Both the position numbers and the translations under genes were made by a program. The notes below the pieces were generated by a model. The model had not been told where the DNA came from and made no database searches. It saw only the letters and a list, made by a program, of their open reading frames with translations. A stretch of 30,711 bases of DNA from CAIQJJ01 sp964606085 (GTDB lineage: Bacteria; Chloroflexota; Anaerolineae; Anaerolineales; UBA4823): positions 1 to 30,711 of the forward strand of contig CAZSFD010000062.1 of the NCBI GenBank assembly GCA_964606085.1, in the 5' to 3' direction. Of the stretch, positions 1 to 8,178 are shown one piece after another; the first letter of the stretch is position 1; every line of letters begins with the position of its first letter.

Positions 1-77
1 CCCTTCGCTAATTTCAGAAAAGGCGAAACACCAGTTTTAGATTTGGAATTGCTGATCACCAAGACCCGGCGAATGCA

Positions 78-330
78 ATGAAAATAGCCCCGTGGCGCAA
101 GTCTCTGACTTGCGCACGCTGCATTGCGCCGCTGCATTGCGCCGCTGAATTGCGCCGCTGCATTGCGCACGCTGCATTGCGCCGCTGCATTGCGCACGCT
201 GCATTGCGCCGCTGAATTGCGCCGCTGCATTGCGCACGCTGCATTGCGCACGCTCGCAAACCATAGGTTTGCGCCACCATGTGCCGCCGGTTTTTATCCA
301 TTGAAGCTGCGGGCGGATGCCTGGCGTGGC
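78..330. repeat. Dispersed two-hairpin element, copy 1 (expanded)
   Basis: This copy shares its ends and both hairpins with 26780-26898. It starts with ATGAAAATAGC. Hairpin 1 is GCGCAAGTC-TCT-GACTTGCGC (about 96-116). Hairpin 2 is CGCAAACC-ATA-GGTTTGCG (255-273). A common tail runs from CCATTGAAG to GGATGCCTGGC. The outer arms GTGGCGCAA and TTGCGCCAC can also pair with each other, enclosing everything between. The linker that is about 6 bp in copy 2 is replaced here by a tandem array. It looks like a small non-autonomous or REP/MITE-type repeat; no coding capacity. Confidence 0.7.
107..254. repeat. Tandem array of 13/14-bp units inside the hairpin element
   Basis: Ten full units follow one another from 121 to 254. 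Seven-base core TTGCGC is constant; units are GCATTGCGCCGCT or GAATTGCGCCGCT (13 bp) and GCATTGCGCACGCT (14 bp). A 40-bp three-unit block is repeated exactly at 134-173 and 201-240, showing higher-order duplication. The preceding 14 bases (107-120, GACTTGCGCACGCT) differ from the 14-bp unit at two positions and form the 3' arm of hairpin 1 plus linker, so the array probably grew by slippage from that arm. Confidence 0.85.
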
Positions 331-467
331 GGATGCTTTCGATTTGGAATTACAAAACCCAGCCGGGGCAGCGTGCGATGAGATACAATTGCGCCATCAT
401 CGGCGGGGTTTTCTTGCCTGGCGGGGGGAAACCCTGGGGTTTTCAATGTTGATCACAGGAGGCGGAC

Positions 468-1142
468 ATGCACATCACCCTCGACTCAATTCCACAACCT
501 GATCTCTGGCAGGGCGCGCTGCAAAAGCCGGCCCTCACGCTGCGCGGCATCGCAGACAGCCTGCCCGCCCGCATCGGCCAGCCCTTTCAGTGGGCGCAGG
601 GCCAACTGCTGGGCGAAAAATGGCAGCCGCCGCAGGGCTGGGGCGGCTTCTACCTGCTGCAACTGGCCTTCACGCTCAACCCGCGCTCCGGCCAGCGGGT
701 CAGCCAGGCCGATTTCAGCCTGTACCTCTCGCCGCAGGGACAGAAGCGCCCGGTGGCCTTCGACGCCTTCCCCAAGGAGCAGTTGGCCGAACGCCCGCTG
801 CCGGTCAAACTGGGCCTCGGGCCCGATTTCAAACTGGGCGACGCCGAAGCCTCGCTGGCCTCGGCTGAGACCACGCTCGACTTCGGCCACGCCATCCCGG
901 TGGTGCGCGTGGACGGCCTGCAAGAGGCCCACCTGCGCTGGCGCTACACCGCCCACGCCAAACACCCCCTGACCGGCAGCCGCCGCATGTTGGCCGTGAT
1001 CGCCCTGCCGCAGGGCGTCAGCCGGGCGCTGGCCGCCCTCGAACTGATCGTCAGCGCCGAAACGCACCTCGGCCCGCTGCGCCTCAGCCCGCCCGAACAG
1101 GAACAAGACCGCCTGCGCTTCAGCATTGGAGAAAAAGCATGA
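468..1142 (+). CDS. Uncharacterised 224-aa protein, partner of the CHAT protein
   Basis: I do not recognise this family. The start ATG is preceded by AGGAGG at 457-462, an excellent ribosome-binding site, and the stop overlaps the next gene's start as ATGA (1139-1142), so the two are translationally coupled. The protein is soluble, without signal peptide or membrane segment. Alternating short hydrophobic stretches and many Pro/Gly suggest a mostly beta structure. No catalytic signature is visible. Tight coupling to a CHAT protease-like/STAND protein makes a regulatory partner or a proteolytic substrate plausible, by analogy with CHAT (TPR-CHAT/Csx29) systems whose substrate is encoded next door; that role is inference only. 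Confidence 0.8.
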   Translation: MHITLDSIPQPDLWQGALQKPALTLRGIADSLPARIGQPFQWAQGQLLGEKWQPPQGWGGFYLLQLAFTLNPRSGQRVSQADFSLYLSPQGQKRPVAFDAFPKEQLAERPLPVKLGLGPDFKLGDAEASLASAETTLDFGHAIPVVRVDGLQEAHLRWRYTAHAKHPLTGSRRMLAVIALPQGVSRALAALELIVSAETHLGPLRLSPPEQEQDRLRFSIGEKA

Positions 1143-4100
1143 ACGAGATCATTTTACGCTTCGACAAACTGCCCAAAGAGGCCGCCTTCGACGCCCGCGT
1201 GCCGGTCAGCGTCCATTTCGACGGCAAAGAGAGCGAGAAATTCGACTTTATCAACCCGCTGACCGACGCCGACCTGGCCGAAATCCGCTGGTATCTCGAA
1301 AATTATTACGAGTGGCCGTCTGAGATTGACCACGAGCGCGCCCGCAAGCTGGAGGGCAAGCTGCCCGCATGGGGCCGGGCGCTGTTCGAGGGCGTGTTCG
1401 CCAACGCCTCGGCCATGCGCGTGTTCGCCGCGTTCGACGCCGCCGGCGATGGTGACCGCGGCGACAAAGATCGTCGCCTGGCGATAGACACCACCGAGCC
1501 GCGCATCCTGCGCCTGCCGTGGGAGCTGCTGCGCGACGAGGGCGGCTACCTGTTCAGCAAGAACCCGTCGGTGAGTATCCGCCGCCGCCTGCACAAGACG
1601 ACCGGCAAACCGATCCAGCCGATCCAGCCGCCGGTGCGCATCCTGCTCGTCACCAGCCGCCCCGAAGCGGCCGGGTTCATTGACCCGCGCTCCATCGCCG
1701 GGCCGCTGCTGGACGCCCTGGCGGGCATCCCCGAACAGGTGGAGGTGGAATTCCTGCGCCCGCCCAGCCTGGCCGCCCTGGATGACCGCCTGCGCGACGA
1801 GAGCCTGCCGCCCGTCCACATCGTCCACTTCGATGGGCATGGCGTGTACGACCCCGGCGTGGGGCTGGGCTTTCTGCTGTTCGAGGACGACGAACACGCC
1901 ATGCACCGCGTCGACGCCGAACAGCTTGGCACGCTGCTCAACGAGCGCGGCATCCCGCTGATGGTGCTGAACGCCTGCCAGAGCGCTCAGCCCGACGAGC
2001 GCAACCCCTTCGCCAGCGTGGCCGCCCGGCTGATCGAAGCGGGGGTGGGCGGCGTGGTGGCGATGAACCACAGCGTGCTGGTGGTGACCGCCCAACGCCT
2101 GACGGCCGCCTTCTACGGCGAACTGGCGCGCGGGCGCAGCGCCGCCCGCGCCCTCGACGAGGCCCGCCGCCAGCTTTTCCGCGACACCAGGCGCATCACG
2201 CGCCTGCGCCCGCACCAGGAAGACCCCGAAATCATCCACCTGCAAGATTGGTTCCTGCCGGCCCTGTACCAGCAGGAGGCCGAGCTGTGCCCCTTCTCCC
2301 CCCTTTCTCCTGCGCCACGCGCTTCGGCGCAGGGGAAAGGGGGGCCGGGGGGGATAGGGGTTGGCTTCCCGCCCCCGCCCCTGCACGGCTTCCACGGGCG
2401 CGCCCGCGAGCTGCTCGACCTGGAACGCACCTTCGCCGGGCCAAAGCAGCGGCGCCAAATCGTCATCCTGCACGGCTTCGGCGGGCAGGGTAAGACCGCC
2501 CTGGCGGCGCAGGCCGCCGAGTGGTTCACCCGCAGCGGCCTGTTCGAGCGGGCCGTGTTCATCTCGTTCGAGAGCGGCATCGGGCTGGACGTGGCGCTGA
2601 CCCAACTGGGCAATGCCCTGGTGCAGGAAAACTTCCAGATTTACCCCGGCGACAAAGCCCAGGCCGTGCGCGCCGCCCTGCAAGCCACCCCCACCCTGCT
2701 CGTCTTCGACAACTTCGAGAGCATTCTGCCCAACGGCCACGCCGCCCTGCCCCCCCGACGACCTGAAAGCCCTGCTCGACTTCACCGCCTATTGCTTTCC
2801 GGGGCAGGTCAAAAGTCAAAGGTCGCAGGTCGGCAAATCAGCAATCAGCAATCAACAATCCGCCATCCTGATCACCTCCCGCAACCCCTCCCTGCCCCAC
2901 CCGGCCTTCGCCCCCTCGGCCAACTGCCGCCACAAAGAACTGACCGGCCTGGCGCGCCCCGACGCCCTCGACCTGACCGCCGCCATTCTGGAGGCGCACA
3001 GCCTGGCGCGCCCGCCGCGCCTGGCGCTGGAACGCCTGCTCGAATTTTTGCACGGCCACCCGCTCTCGCTGCAACTGGCCCTGCCGCAACTGCGCAATTA
3101 TTCTGCCGAGCAGCTGGTGGATGAATACGAACGCCTGCTGCCGACGATCCAGGCCGGCCAGGGCGTGGAACGCAACGACTCGCTGCTGGTGAGCCTGCGC
3201 TTCTCGCTCGAACGCCTCGGCCCCGACGCCCAACAATTGCTCAGCCGCCTGGCGGTCTTTGAGGGCGGGGCATGGGAACCCACGCTGCTCGAAATCACCG
3301 CAATCCCCGAAGCCGACTGGCAAACGCTCAAACCCGAACTGGCCCACACCGCCCTGATCCGCCTCGAAGAACTGCCCAACGTCACCGTCCCCTACATCCA
3401 CTTCCACCCCACCCTGGCCCCCTACCTGCGCTCCTTGAACCCAGCCCCACCCGCCGCGGAGATGCCGGATGGCGCCCCAATCAGCACGCAGCAATCCACC
3501 ATCAAAAATCGTTTTTGGCGCTCCTACTATGCCCTCGCCAACGCCCTCTACCAAAGCGACGACCGCAACCCCATCGCCGCCCGCGCCATCGCCGGGCGCG
3601 AACTGCCAAATTTACGCAAGGCCCTGCGCCTGTGCCTGCAAGCCGGGGCGCGGGATGCCAGCATCCTCGACGAGGCCGTGGATTTTGCCAACAGCATCAA
3701 CCGCTTTTTGGACGTTTTTGGCCGCTGGCGCGAGCGCGACGAGGTGCTGGCGGAGGTGGAGCGGGGAGTGGGAGCGGGGGGGGAGCGGGAGCGAGGCAGC
3801 AGGGGAGCGAGGCAGCGGGGGGATTACGCAGGCGCAGTGCTTGATGGAGAGCCAGAAGGGCGAGCGCCTGCTGACGATGGGGCGGGCGGGCGAGGCGGAG
3901 CGCATTTTCCGCGCCCTGCTGGAGCGCCTCGAACGTGGCGCAGCCTACGACAGCCGTTACGACCAGACGCTCATCCTGCGCAATATCGGCCTGTGCCAGC
4001 GTGCCCAGGGCCAGCCCACCGCCGCCGCCCGGTTCTACCGCCAGGCCCTCACCCAAGCCGAAGCCCTGCTGGCCGAATGGCGCTCCACGGAACACGCACC

Positions 4101-5496
4101 CTTCGACAACGCTCAGGGCAAGCCACGCAACACGGATAACGAGAAAACCCTCCAACGCCAAATCGGCATTTACCACACCGACCTCGCCGACGTGCTGACC
4201 GACCTCGGCCAATACGCCGCCGCCCGGCAGGAGTACGAAACGTCACTGGCAATCAAACGTGAGATCGGCGGTGAAGAGCGTGGCATCGGCGTTGTCCTCG
4301 GCCAACTCGGCACGCTGGCGCTGGTGCAAAACGACCTGGCCGAAGCCCGCCGCCGCCACCAGGAAGCGCTGCAAACCTTCCAGCGCATGGGCGAAGACCG
4401 CATGGAAGCCGTCGCCTGGCACCAGTTGGGCAGGGTGGCCGAAACCGCCGCCGAAAGGGCCGGCGCAGGGGCGCAAGGCCCTGCGCCCCAGCCTGCCGCC
4501 GCCCTGTGGCAGGAAGCCGAGCGCTGCTACCAGCAAAGCCTGGCCATCAAGGAACAGATCGGCGACCTGGCCCTGGCCGCCACCACCTGCAACCAGCTCG
4601 CCATCGTCGCCGAAGGCGCCGGCCGCCCGCAGGATGCCGAGCGCTGGTATTTGAAGGCGATTGAGATCGGAGAGAAGCTAGGTGACGAACAAGCACTGGC
4701 AAAACGTTACAGCAACCTCGCCGATTTGCTGATGGCCCAAAATCGCCTGGCCGAAGCCGAAACCTACGCCCGCCGCGCCGCCGCCATCATGGAGACGCTC
4801 GATCTCTCCGCCGAGCCGTGGAAAACCTACAACATCCTCGCCCAAATCGCCGAGCGCGGTGGGCGTATGGACGAGGCCCGTCAGTGGCGGCGCAGGGCGC
4901 AGGAGACGCGGCTGGCCTTCGAGTCCGGTTCGGATGCAGATACCAGCAGTCCCAATGTCCGCCAAATGGCCGACCAATGGAATGATGTGGCGGCTGGCGT
5001 TGCCGCGGTTTGCCAATCTGGCAAAGCTGACCCCGCGCTGGACAAATTCCTGACTGAAATGGCCGCCAAAGACGATTGGCGCAAGCTGGTGGCCGCTTTG
5101 CGCCAGGTTATGGCGGGCAAACGTGCGATGGATTTGTTCGACGGCCTGGATGATGTCGACTCGGCGGTGCTGCGGCGTGTATTGAAGGCACTTGGGGAAG
5201 GAAAAGGCCGGCGTTCCACCACAGCGGGAAAAAGCGAAACAGAAGGTGGCCTCACCATCCCGCAGCTTCTCGATCTGGTGGAGCAGGCCGCCGGCGGCAA
5301 TCAGGCGTTGGGCGGGCAGTTGTTCAACGCCTTCCAGGGCATGGCTGGCGACCCCAACGCTCCGCCAGAAATCAAGGCCCTGGCCGATGTGCTGCTGCAC
5401 GTGCTGATCGGCGAGCGCAGCCCCGATCTGTCCCGGCTGCCGGCGGAGCTGGCTTCAGCGGTGCGCGGTCTGCTGGGGCGGCTGCGCAATGGGTAG
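1139..5496 (+). CDS. CHAT protease-like / STAND ATPase / TPR protein, two frameshifts
   Basis: Three consecutive frames together encode one protein of about 1450 aa: 1139 to ~2750, ~2750 to ~3780, and ~3780 to 5496 (an internal ATG at 3844 could start the last part). Segment 1 carries a CHAT caspase-like domain with His234 (FDGHG) and Cys280 (NACQSA), then a P-loop GFGGQGKT (residues 446-453, K452) and a Walker B-like LVFDNFE (521-527). Segment 2 has the sensor-like ILITSRN and the GHPLSLQLAL helix typical of NB-ARC/STAND ATPases. Segment 3 is a series of TPRs with a helical C-terminal domain. Such proteins sense a ligand through the repeats, oligomerise on ATP and activate the protease-like domain, often in defence or cell-death pathways. 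Both breaks are +1 shifts in homopolymers: C7 at 2750-2756 and a G-rich tract at 3762-3823 (G8 at 3776-3783). They may be sequencing errors, phase-variable tracts or real inactivation. Confidence 0.8.
2299..2343. repeat. Palindromic insertion in the CHAT-ATPase linker
   Basis: Two 18-base arms (2299-2316 and 2326-2343) are complementary apart from one mismatch, around a 9-base loop. The element keeps the reading frame and encodes a low-complexity Pro/Gly/Ser linker exactly between the CHAT domain and the P-loop domain. Confidence 0.75.
4462..4487. repeat. Small palindrome inside a TPR loop
   Basis: GGCGCAGGG (4462-4470) is mirrored by CCCTGCGCC (4479-4487). It lies in frame between two TPR helices, encoding an Ala/Gly/Pro loop not expected in a TPR. 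Confidence 0.6.
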
Positions 5497-5512
5497 CCGC
5501 GCAGCGTAAGCC

Positions 5513-5587
5513 ATGAAAAGAATCCTGAAAATCACTGCGGCCCTGTTTCTGGCAGCAGCGCTGATCGCCGACTTTTTGGCGAAATAA
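5513..5587 (+). CDS. Possible 24-aa hydrophobic peptide
   Basis: A short open frame starts at ATG 5513, 17 bases after the stop of the CHAT gene, and ends at TAA 5585-5587. The peptide begins MKRILKI, continues with a hydrophobic stretch rich in Ala/Leu/Ile/Phe, and ends DFLAK: a single membrane helix or a signal-peptide-like remnant. The ribosome-binding site is weak. It could be a tiny membrane peptide, the stub of a lost secreted protein, or chance. Confidence 0.3.
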   Translation: MKRILKITAALFLAAALIADFLAK

Positions 5588-5596
5588 TCCTCGATA

Positions 5597-5640
5597 CGGC
5601 ACTGTCGAGAAAGATGGTTAGTGCCGCCGGTGCATTTTTT
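5597..5640 (+). terminator. Possible terminator after the CHAT operon
   Basis: CGGCACT (5597-5603) pairs with AGTGCCG (5620-5626) across a 16-base loop, and a T6 run follows at 5635-5640. The gap between stem and T run is longer than ideal. Confidence 0.35.
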
Positions 5641-6022
5641 ACCTTTCGTCTCGAACTTTTTCCAGCATGGCCGTCACAGCCTGATTTTGCGGGGCAATTG
5701 CCAGGGCTTCCTGCAGAACGGCCACGGCCCGGGCGCGGTCGTTTTTGCGCAGGTGATTTTTCGCCAGGAACAGGAACGAATCCATGTGGTCGGGGAAAAC
5801 GCGCCGGTTGAGTTCCAGCACTTCAATCGCCAGGTCAAACTTCTTGACCGACATCAACTGGTAGACCAGCGTAATCAGTTCGTCGGGATCGAAAAAGTAG
5901 CCGGGGTCGTCCTTGATCGCTGCATACCGGGCCTGGGCCGCCCGGATACCGCCGCTGTGCAGGGATTCAGAATCACCATGCCGCGCTTTTTCCCGCCTAA
6001 GGATGGTTTTGGGCCTATCCAC
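5639..6022 (-). pseudogene. 3' remnant of a TPR-ended (serine hydrolase-type) protein
   Basis: The readable part (from AAQARYAAIKDD to the end, about 100 aa) consists of two to three TPR-like helical pairs (AIEVLELNRRVFPDHMDSFLF, AVAVLQEALAIAPQN). This arrangement is typical of the C-terminal tail found after beta-lactamase-fold or alpha/beta hydrolase domains. The expected catalytic part, which would lie above 6022 on this strand, is absent; the sequence there is dispersed terminator repeat copy A (6012-6090). The first ~25 residues of the open frame are basic and unlike the domain, so the true family homology probably begins near 5955. I read it as a truncated gene, possibly broken by a recombination that also placed the repeat. 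Confidence 0.55.
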
Positions 6023-6090
6023 CTGACCAGTCTGAATCTTGGCCGATAGGCCATGATCAACTCCCCCCTCGGCGGGGGAGTTTTTTGTTT
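6012..6090 (+). terminator. Dispersed terminator element, copy A
   Basis: GGCCTATC (6012-6019) pairs with GATAGGCC (6045-6052) around CCACCTGACCAGTC. A second hairpin, AACTCCCCC with GGGGGAGTT (6059-6082), is followed by TTTTT: a strong intrinsic terminator. The A and T in the first stem replace the G and C of copies B and F at the paired positions, a compensatory change. Confidence 0.8.
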
Positions 6091-6140
6091 GCGTGGGTTA
6101 TCATACGAGCATCAGTTCTGTGATTTTTTAGGAGACAACC

Positions 6141-6509
6141 ATGAATGAACAAAACTCTTTTGAGCCTACCCGCCGCCAACGCCGCCACAGCGGTGGCTGG
6201 ATCGGTGGCACGATGCTGATCGGCCTCGGCCTGATCTTGCTGCTGCAAAACCTGACCGGCTTCAGCCTGCGCAACTGGTGGGCGCTGTTCATTTTGCTGC
6301 CCGCCGCCGGAGCCTTCACCGCCGCCTGGAGCAACTACCAGGAAGCCGGGCGTGTGACCAGCGCGGTGCGCGCTTCCATCTTTGGCGGGAGCATCCTGAT
6401 CCTGGTATCGGCCACGTTCTTGTTTGGCCTGAACTGGGCCATCGTTGGGCCGCTGCTGCTTTTGGCGGCTGGCGTGGCGATCTTGCTGAATGGCATATTG
6501 CCCTGCTAA
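6141..6509 (+). CDS. LiaI/LiaF-like small membrane protein
   Basis: A 122-aa protein with a short basic cytoplasmic N-terminus followed by four hydrophobic segments: GGTMLIGLGLILLLQN, WWALFILLPAAGAFTAAW, SILILVSATFLFGL and a C-terminal Ala/Leu-rich helix. The pattern GG-LI-LG-LLLQN then WW-L-ILLPA is the signature of the LiaI/LiaF-like transmembrane region found in envelope-stress proteins. The ribosome-binding site TAGGAGAC is 7-8 bases upstream. The gene's 3' part is nearly identical to the partial gene at 30549-30711 on the other strand. It is the first gene of a unit continuing with the kinase-like gene 14 bases downstream. Confidence 0.75.
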   Translation: MNEQNSFEPTRRQRRHSGGWIGGTMLIGLGLILLLQNLTGFSLRNWWALFILLPAAGAFTAAWSNYQEAGRVTSAVRASIFGGSILILVSATFLFGLNWAIVGPLLLLAAGVAILLNGILPC

Positions 6510-6523
6510 ACGATCAAAACCCC

Positions 6524-7330
6524 ATGAAACCGATCAACCTCTCCGCCCCCATCGCTCAAGGCCGCACCGCCGACGTTTACCCTTGGGACGCCGACCATAT
6601 CCTGAAACTCTATCAAAATTGGTGTCCGGCTGAATGGGCAGAACATGAAACCCGCGTGGCGCAGGCGCTCCAGCGGGCTGGCGTCCCTACCCCAGCCGCC
6701 AAAGAAATCGTCACGGTGGAAGGGCGGCGCGGTGTCATTTACGAACGTGTGCCGGGCATCTCCATGCTCGATGACCTGCGCCGCAACCCGTGGCGCATCT
6801 TCCGCCACGCCCGCTCCCTGGCCGAATTGCAAATCAAAATCCACCAACAGACGGTTGCCGATCTACATTCCTACCGCGCTGGGCTGGCACACAGCATTCA
6901 GCGCGCCCCGCACCTGCCCGACAGCTTGCGCCAGAAAACATTGGACTGGCTGGCGACTCTGCCCGATGGCACCGCGCTGTGCCACGGCGATTTTCACCCC
7001 GCCAATGTGTTGATCTCGCCGGGCGGCCCGGTGGTGATTGACTGGATGACGGCCAGCCTGGGCAGCCCGTGGGCCGACGTGGCCCGCACCAGCCTGATCC
7101 TGACCATCGGCGTCCGATCCGCCGGCAAAACCGTCCCGCCGCTCATGCGCTGGCTCTCCGGGCTATTCCACCATACCTATCTCGCCCGCTACCATGCCCT
7201 GGCGACTGGCGGTGCGGTTGAATTGAAGCGTTGGCAGCCGGTCATTGCCGCCGCCCGCCTGGACGAACAAATTGCACCAGAGCGCGAAGCGCTGCTGCAA
7301 GAAATTGCAACGTTTTGCGAGAAACTTTAA
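6524..7330 (+). CDS. Aminoglycoside phosphotransferase (APH)-family kinase-like protein
   Basis: A 268-aa small-molecule kinase fold. The catalytic loop HGDFHPANVL has His154 and Asp156 and the metal-binding segment VIDW has Asp173. The N-lobe is short, starting with a glycine-poor nucleotide loop (IAQGRTADVYPWD) and a probable Lys in HILKLYQ. The open frame extends upstream, but ATG 6524 aligns the N-terminus with the family and avoids the preceding gene. The family phosphorylates aminoglycosides, choline, homoserine, fructosamine and many unknown substrates; the substrate cannot be read here, and resistance should not be assumed. The next gene follows after 11 bases. Confidence 0.85.
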   Translation: MKPINLSAPIAQGRTADVYPWDADHILKLYQNWCPAEWAEHETRVAQALQRAGVPTPAAKEIVTVEGRRGVIYERVPGISMLDDLRRNPWRIFRHARSLAELQIKIHQQTVADLHSYRAGLAHSIQRAPHLPDSLRQKTLDWLATLPDGTALCHGDFHPANVLISPGGPVVIDWMTASLGSPWADVARTSLILTIGVRSAGKTVPPLMRWLSGLFHHTYLARYHALATGGAVELKRWQPVIAAARLDEQIAPEREALLQEIATFCEKL

Positions 7331-7341
7331 GGAAACTGACG

Positions 7342-8178
7342 ATGAAACTCAAACGCTTTTTTGCCGCAATCGGGATGACGCTGCTTGTCCTGATCGTGGG
7401 ATACATCATGCTGCGCCCGTTCCACCTGCGCTGGGGCGCAACCAACGCAGACATTGCCCGCCCCATGCCCGGCGACCTGCCTGGCTCGCGCTGGACACGC
7501 GCCATCCTGATTGACGCCGCGCCGGAGCAAATCTGGCCCTGGCTGGTGCAGTTTGGGCAGGGACGCGGCGGCTGGTACAGTTACGATTGGCTGGAAAACC
7601 TGCTCGGCTTCGACATCCACACCGCCGAGCGCATCCTGCCCGAATACCAGTCCCCGGAAATTGGCACGCCGATTTGCATGTCGGGCAGTTTTTGCCCCAG
7701 CAAAGTGCACGTGATCGAACCTTACCAATGGTTTGGCTGGCAGGCGGCAGATGAAAGCGGCCAGCCGGTCTGGACGTTTGTGTTCGGCCTGTTTCTCGAA
7801 GGCGAAAACCGCACCCGGCTGGTGGTGCGCGAGAGTTTCGACCCGGCCTTCATGCCCCCGGCGGCGGTGGTTGGCCTGGAAATCCCGGATGTGGTGATGG
7901 AATTGAAAATGCTGGATACGCTCAAGGCCCGCGCCGAAGGCCACTCCGCTTCCGGGCTGGTGACAGCCGCCGAAATTGGCCTGTGGCTGGCGGCCCTGGC
8001 TGCTTGCTTGTGGGCCGGCTGGCAATTTCTCACCTGCCCGGCGTGGCAGCGGCCGCTGGCTGTTTTGGTGGCCGGACTGTTTATCATCCTGCTGATCACC
8101 TTCCTGTTCCTACCCTTGTGGCTGCGCGGATTGCTGGTCACGGCCCTGTTTGTACTGCTCATCTGGAGAAAGAAATGA
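7342..8178 (+). CDS. SRPBCC-fold membrane-anchored protein
   Basis: A 278-aa protein. An N-terminal membrane helix (residues ~7-27) is followed by a soluble domain resembling the SRPBCC/START-like ligand-binding fold (IDAAPEQIWPWLVQFGQGRGGWYSYDWLENLLG). Two or three C-terminal hydrophobic helices (from IGLWLAALAACLWAGW onwards) end in the basic tail LIWRKK. ATG 7342 is chosen because AAGGAAA lies about 8 bases before it and the longer open frame would run into the kinase gene. SRPBCC domains bind lipids or polyketides; none can be named. The stop overlaps the next start as ATGA. Confidence 0.75.
   Translation: MKLKRFFAAIGMTLLVLIVGYIMLRPFHLRWGATNADIARPMPGDLPGSRWTRAILIDAAPEQIWPWLVQFGQGRGGWYSYDWLENLLGFDIHTAERILPEYQSPEIGTPICMSGSFCPSKVHVIEPYQWFGWQAADESGQPVWTFVFGLFLEGENRTRLVVRESFDPAFMPPAAVVGLEIPDVVMELKMLDTLKARAEGHSASGLVTAAEIGLWLAALAACLWAGWQFLTCPAWQRPLAVLVAGLFIILLITFLFLPLWLRGLLVTALFVLLIWRKK

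Larger units (their letters stand above)
1..467. other. Non-coding leader region with dispersed repeat element
   Basis: I see no convincing gene here; open frames crossing it are built from the tandem repeat. The stretch holds the two-hairpin dispersed element (78-330) with its expanded tandem array. An 11-bp direct repeat GATTTGGAATT occurs at 40-50 and 341-351, on either side of the element, and might be a target duplication, but it is not seen around the second copy. A possible -10 hexamer TACAAT lies near 383-388, upstream of the first gene, without a good -35 box. Confidence 0.6.

Noticed and set aside
107..254. CRISPR array
   Set aside because: Units are 13-14 bp and contiguous, with no spacers and no cas genes.
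3762..3823. Programmed ribosomal frameshift in the CHAT gene
   Set aside because: There is no slippery heptamer of known type, and two separate +1 changes in homopolymers are better explained by indels.
6524..7330. Antibiotic resistance gene (aminoglycoside phosphotransferase)
   Set aside because: Only the general APH fold is supported; the family is broad and no substrate-specific residues could be identified.
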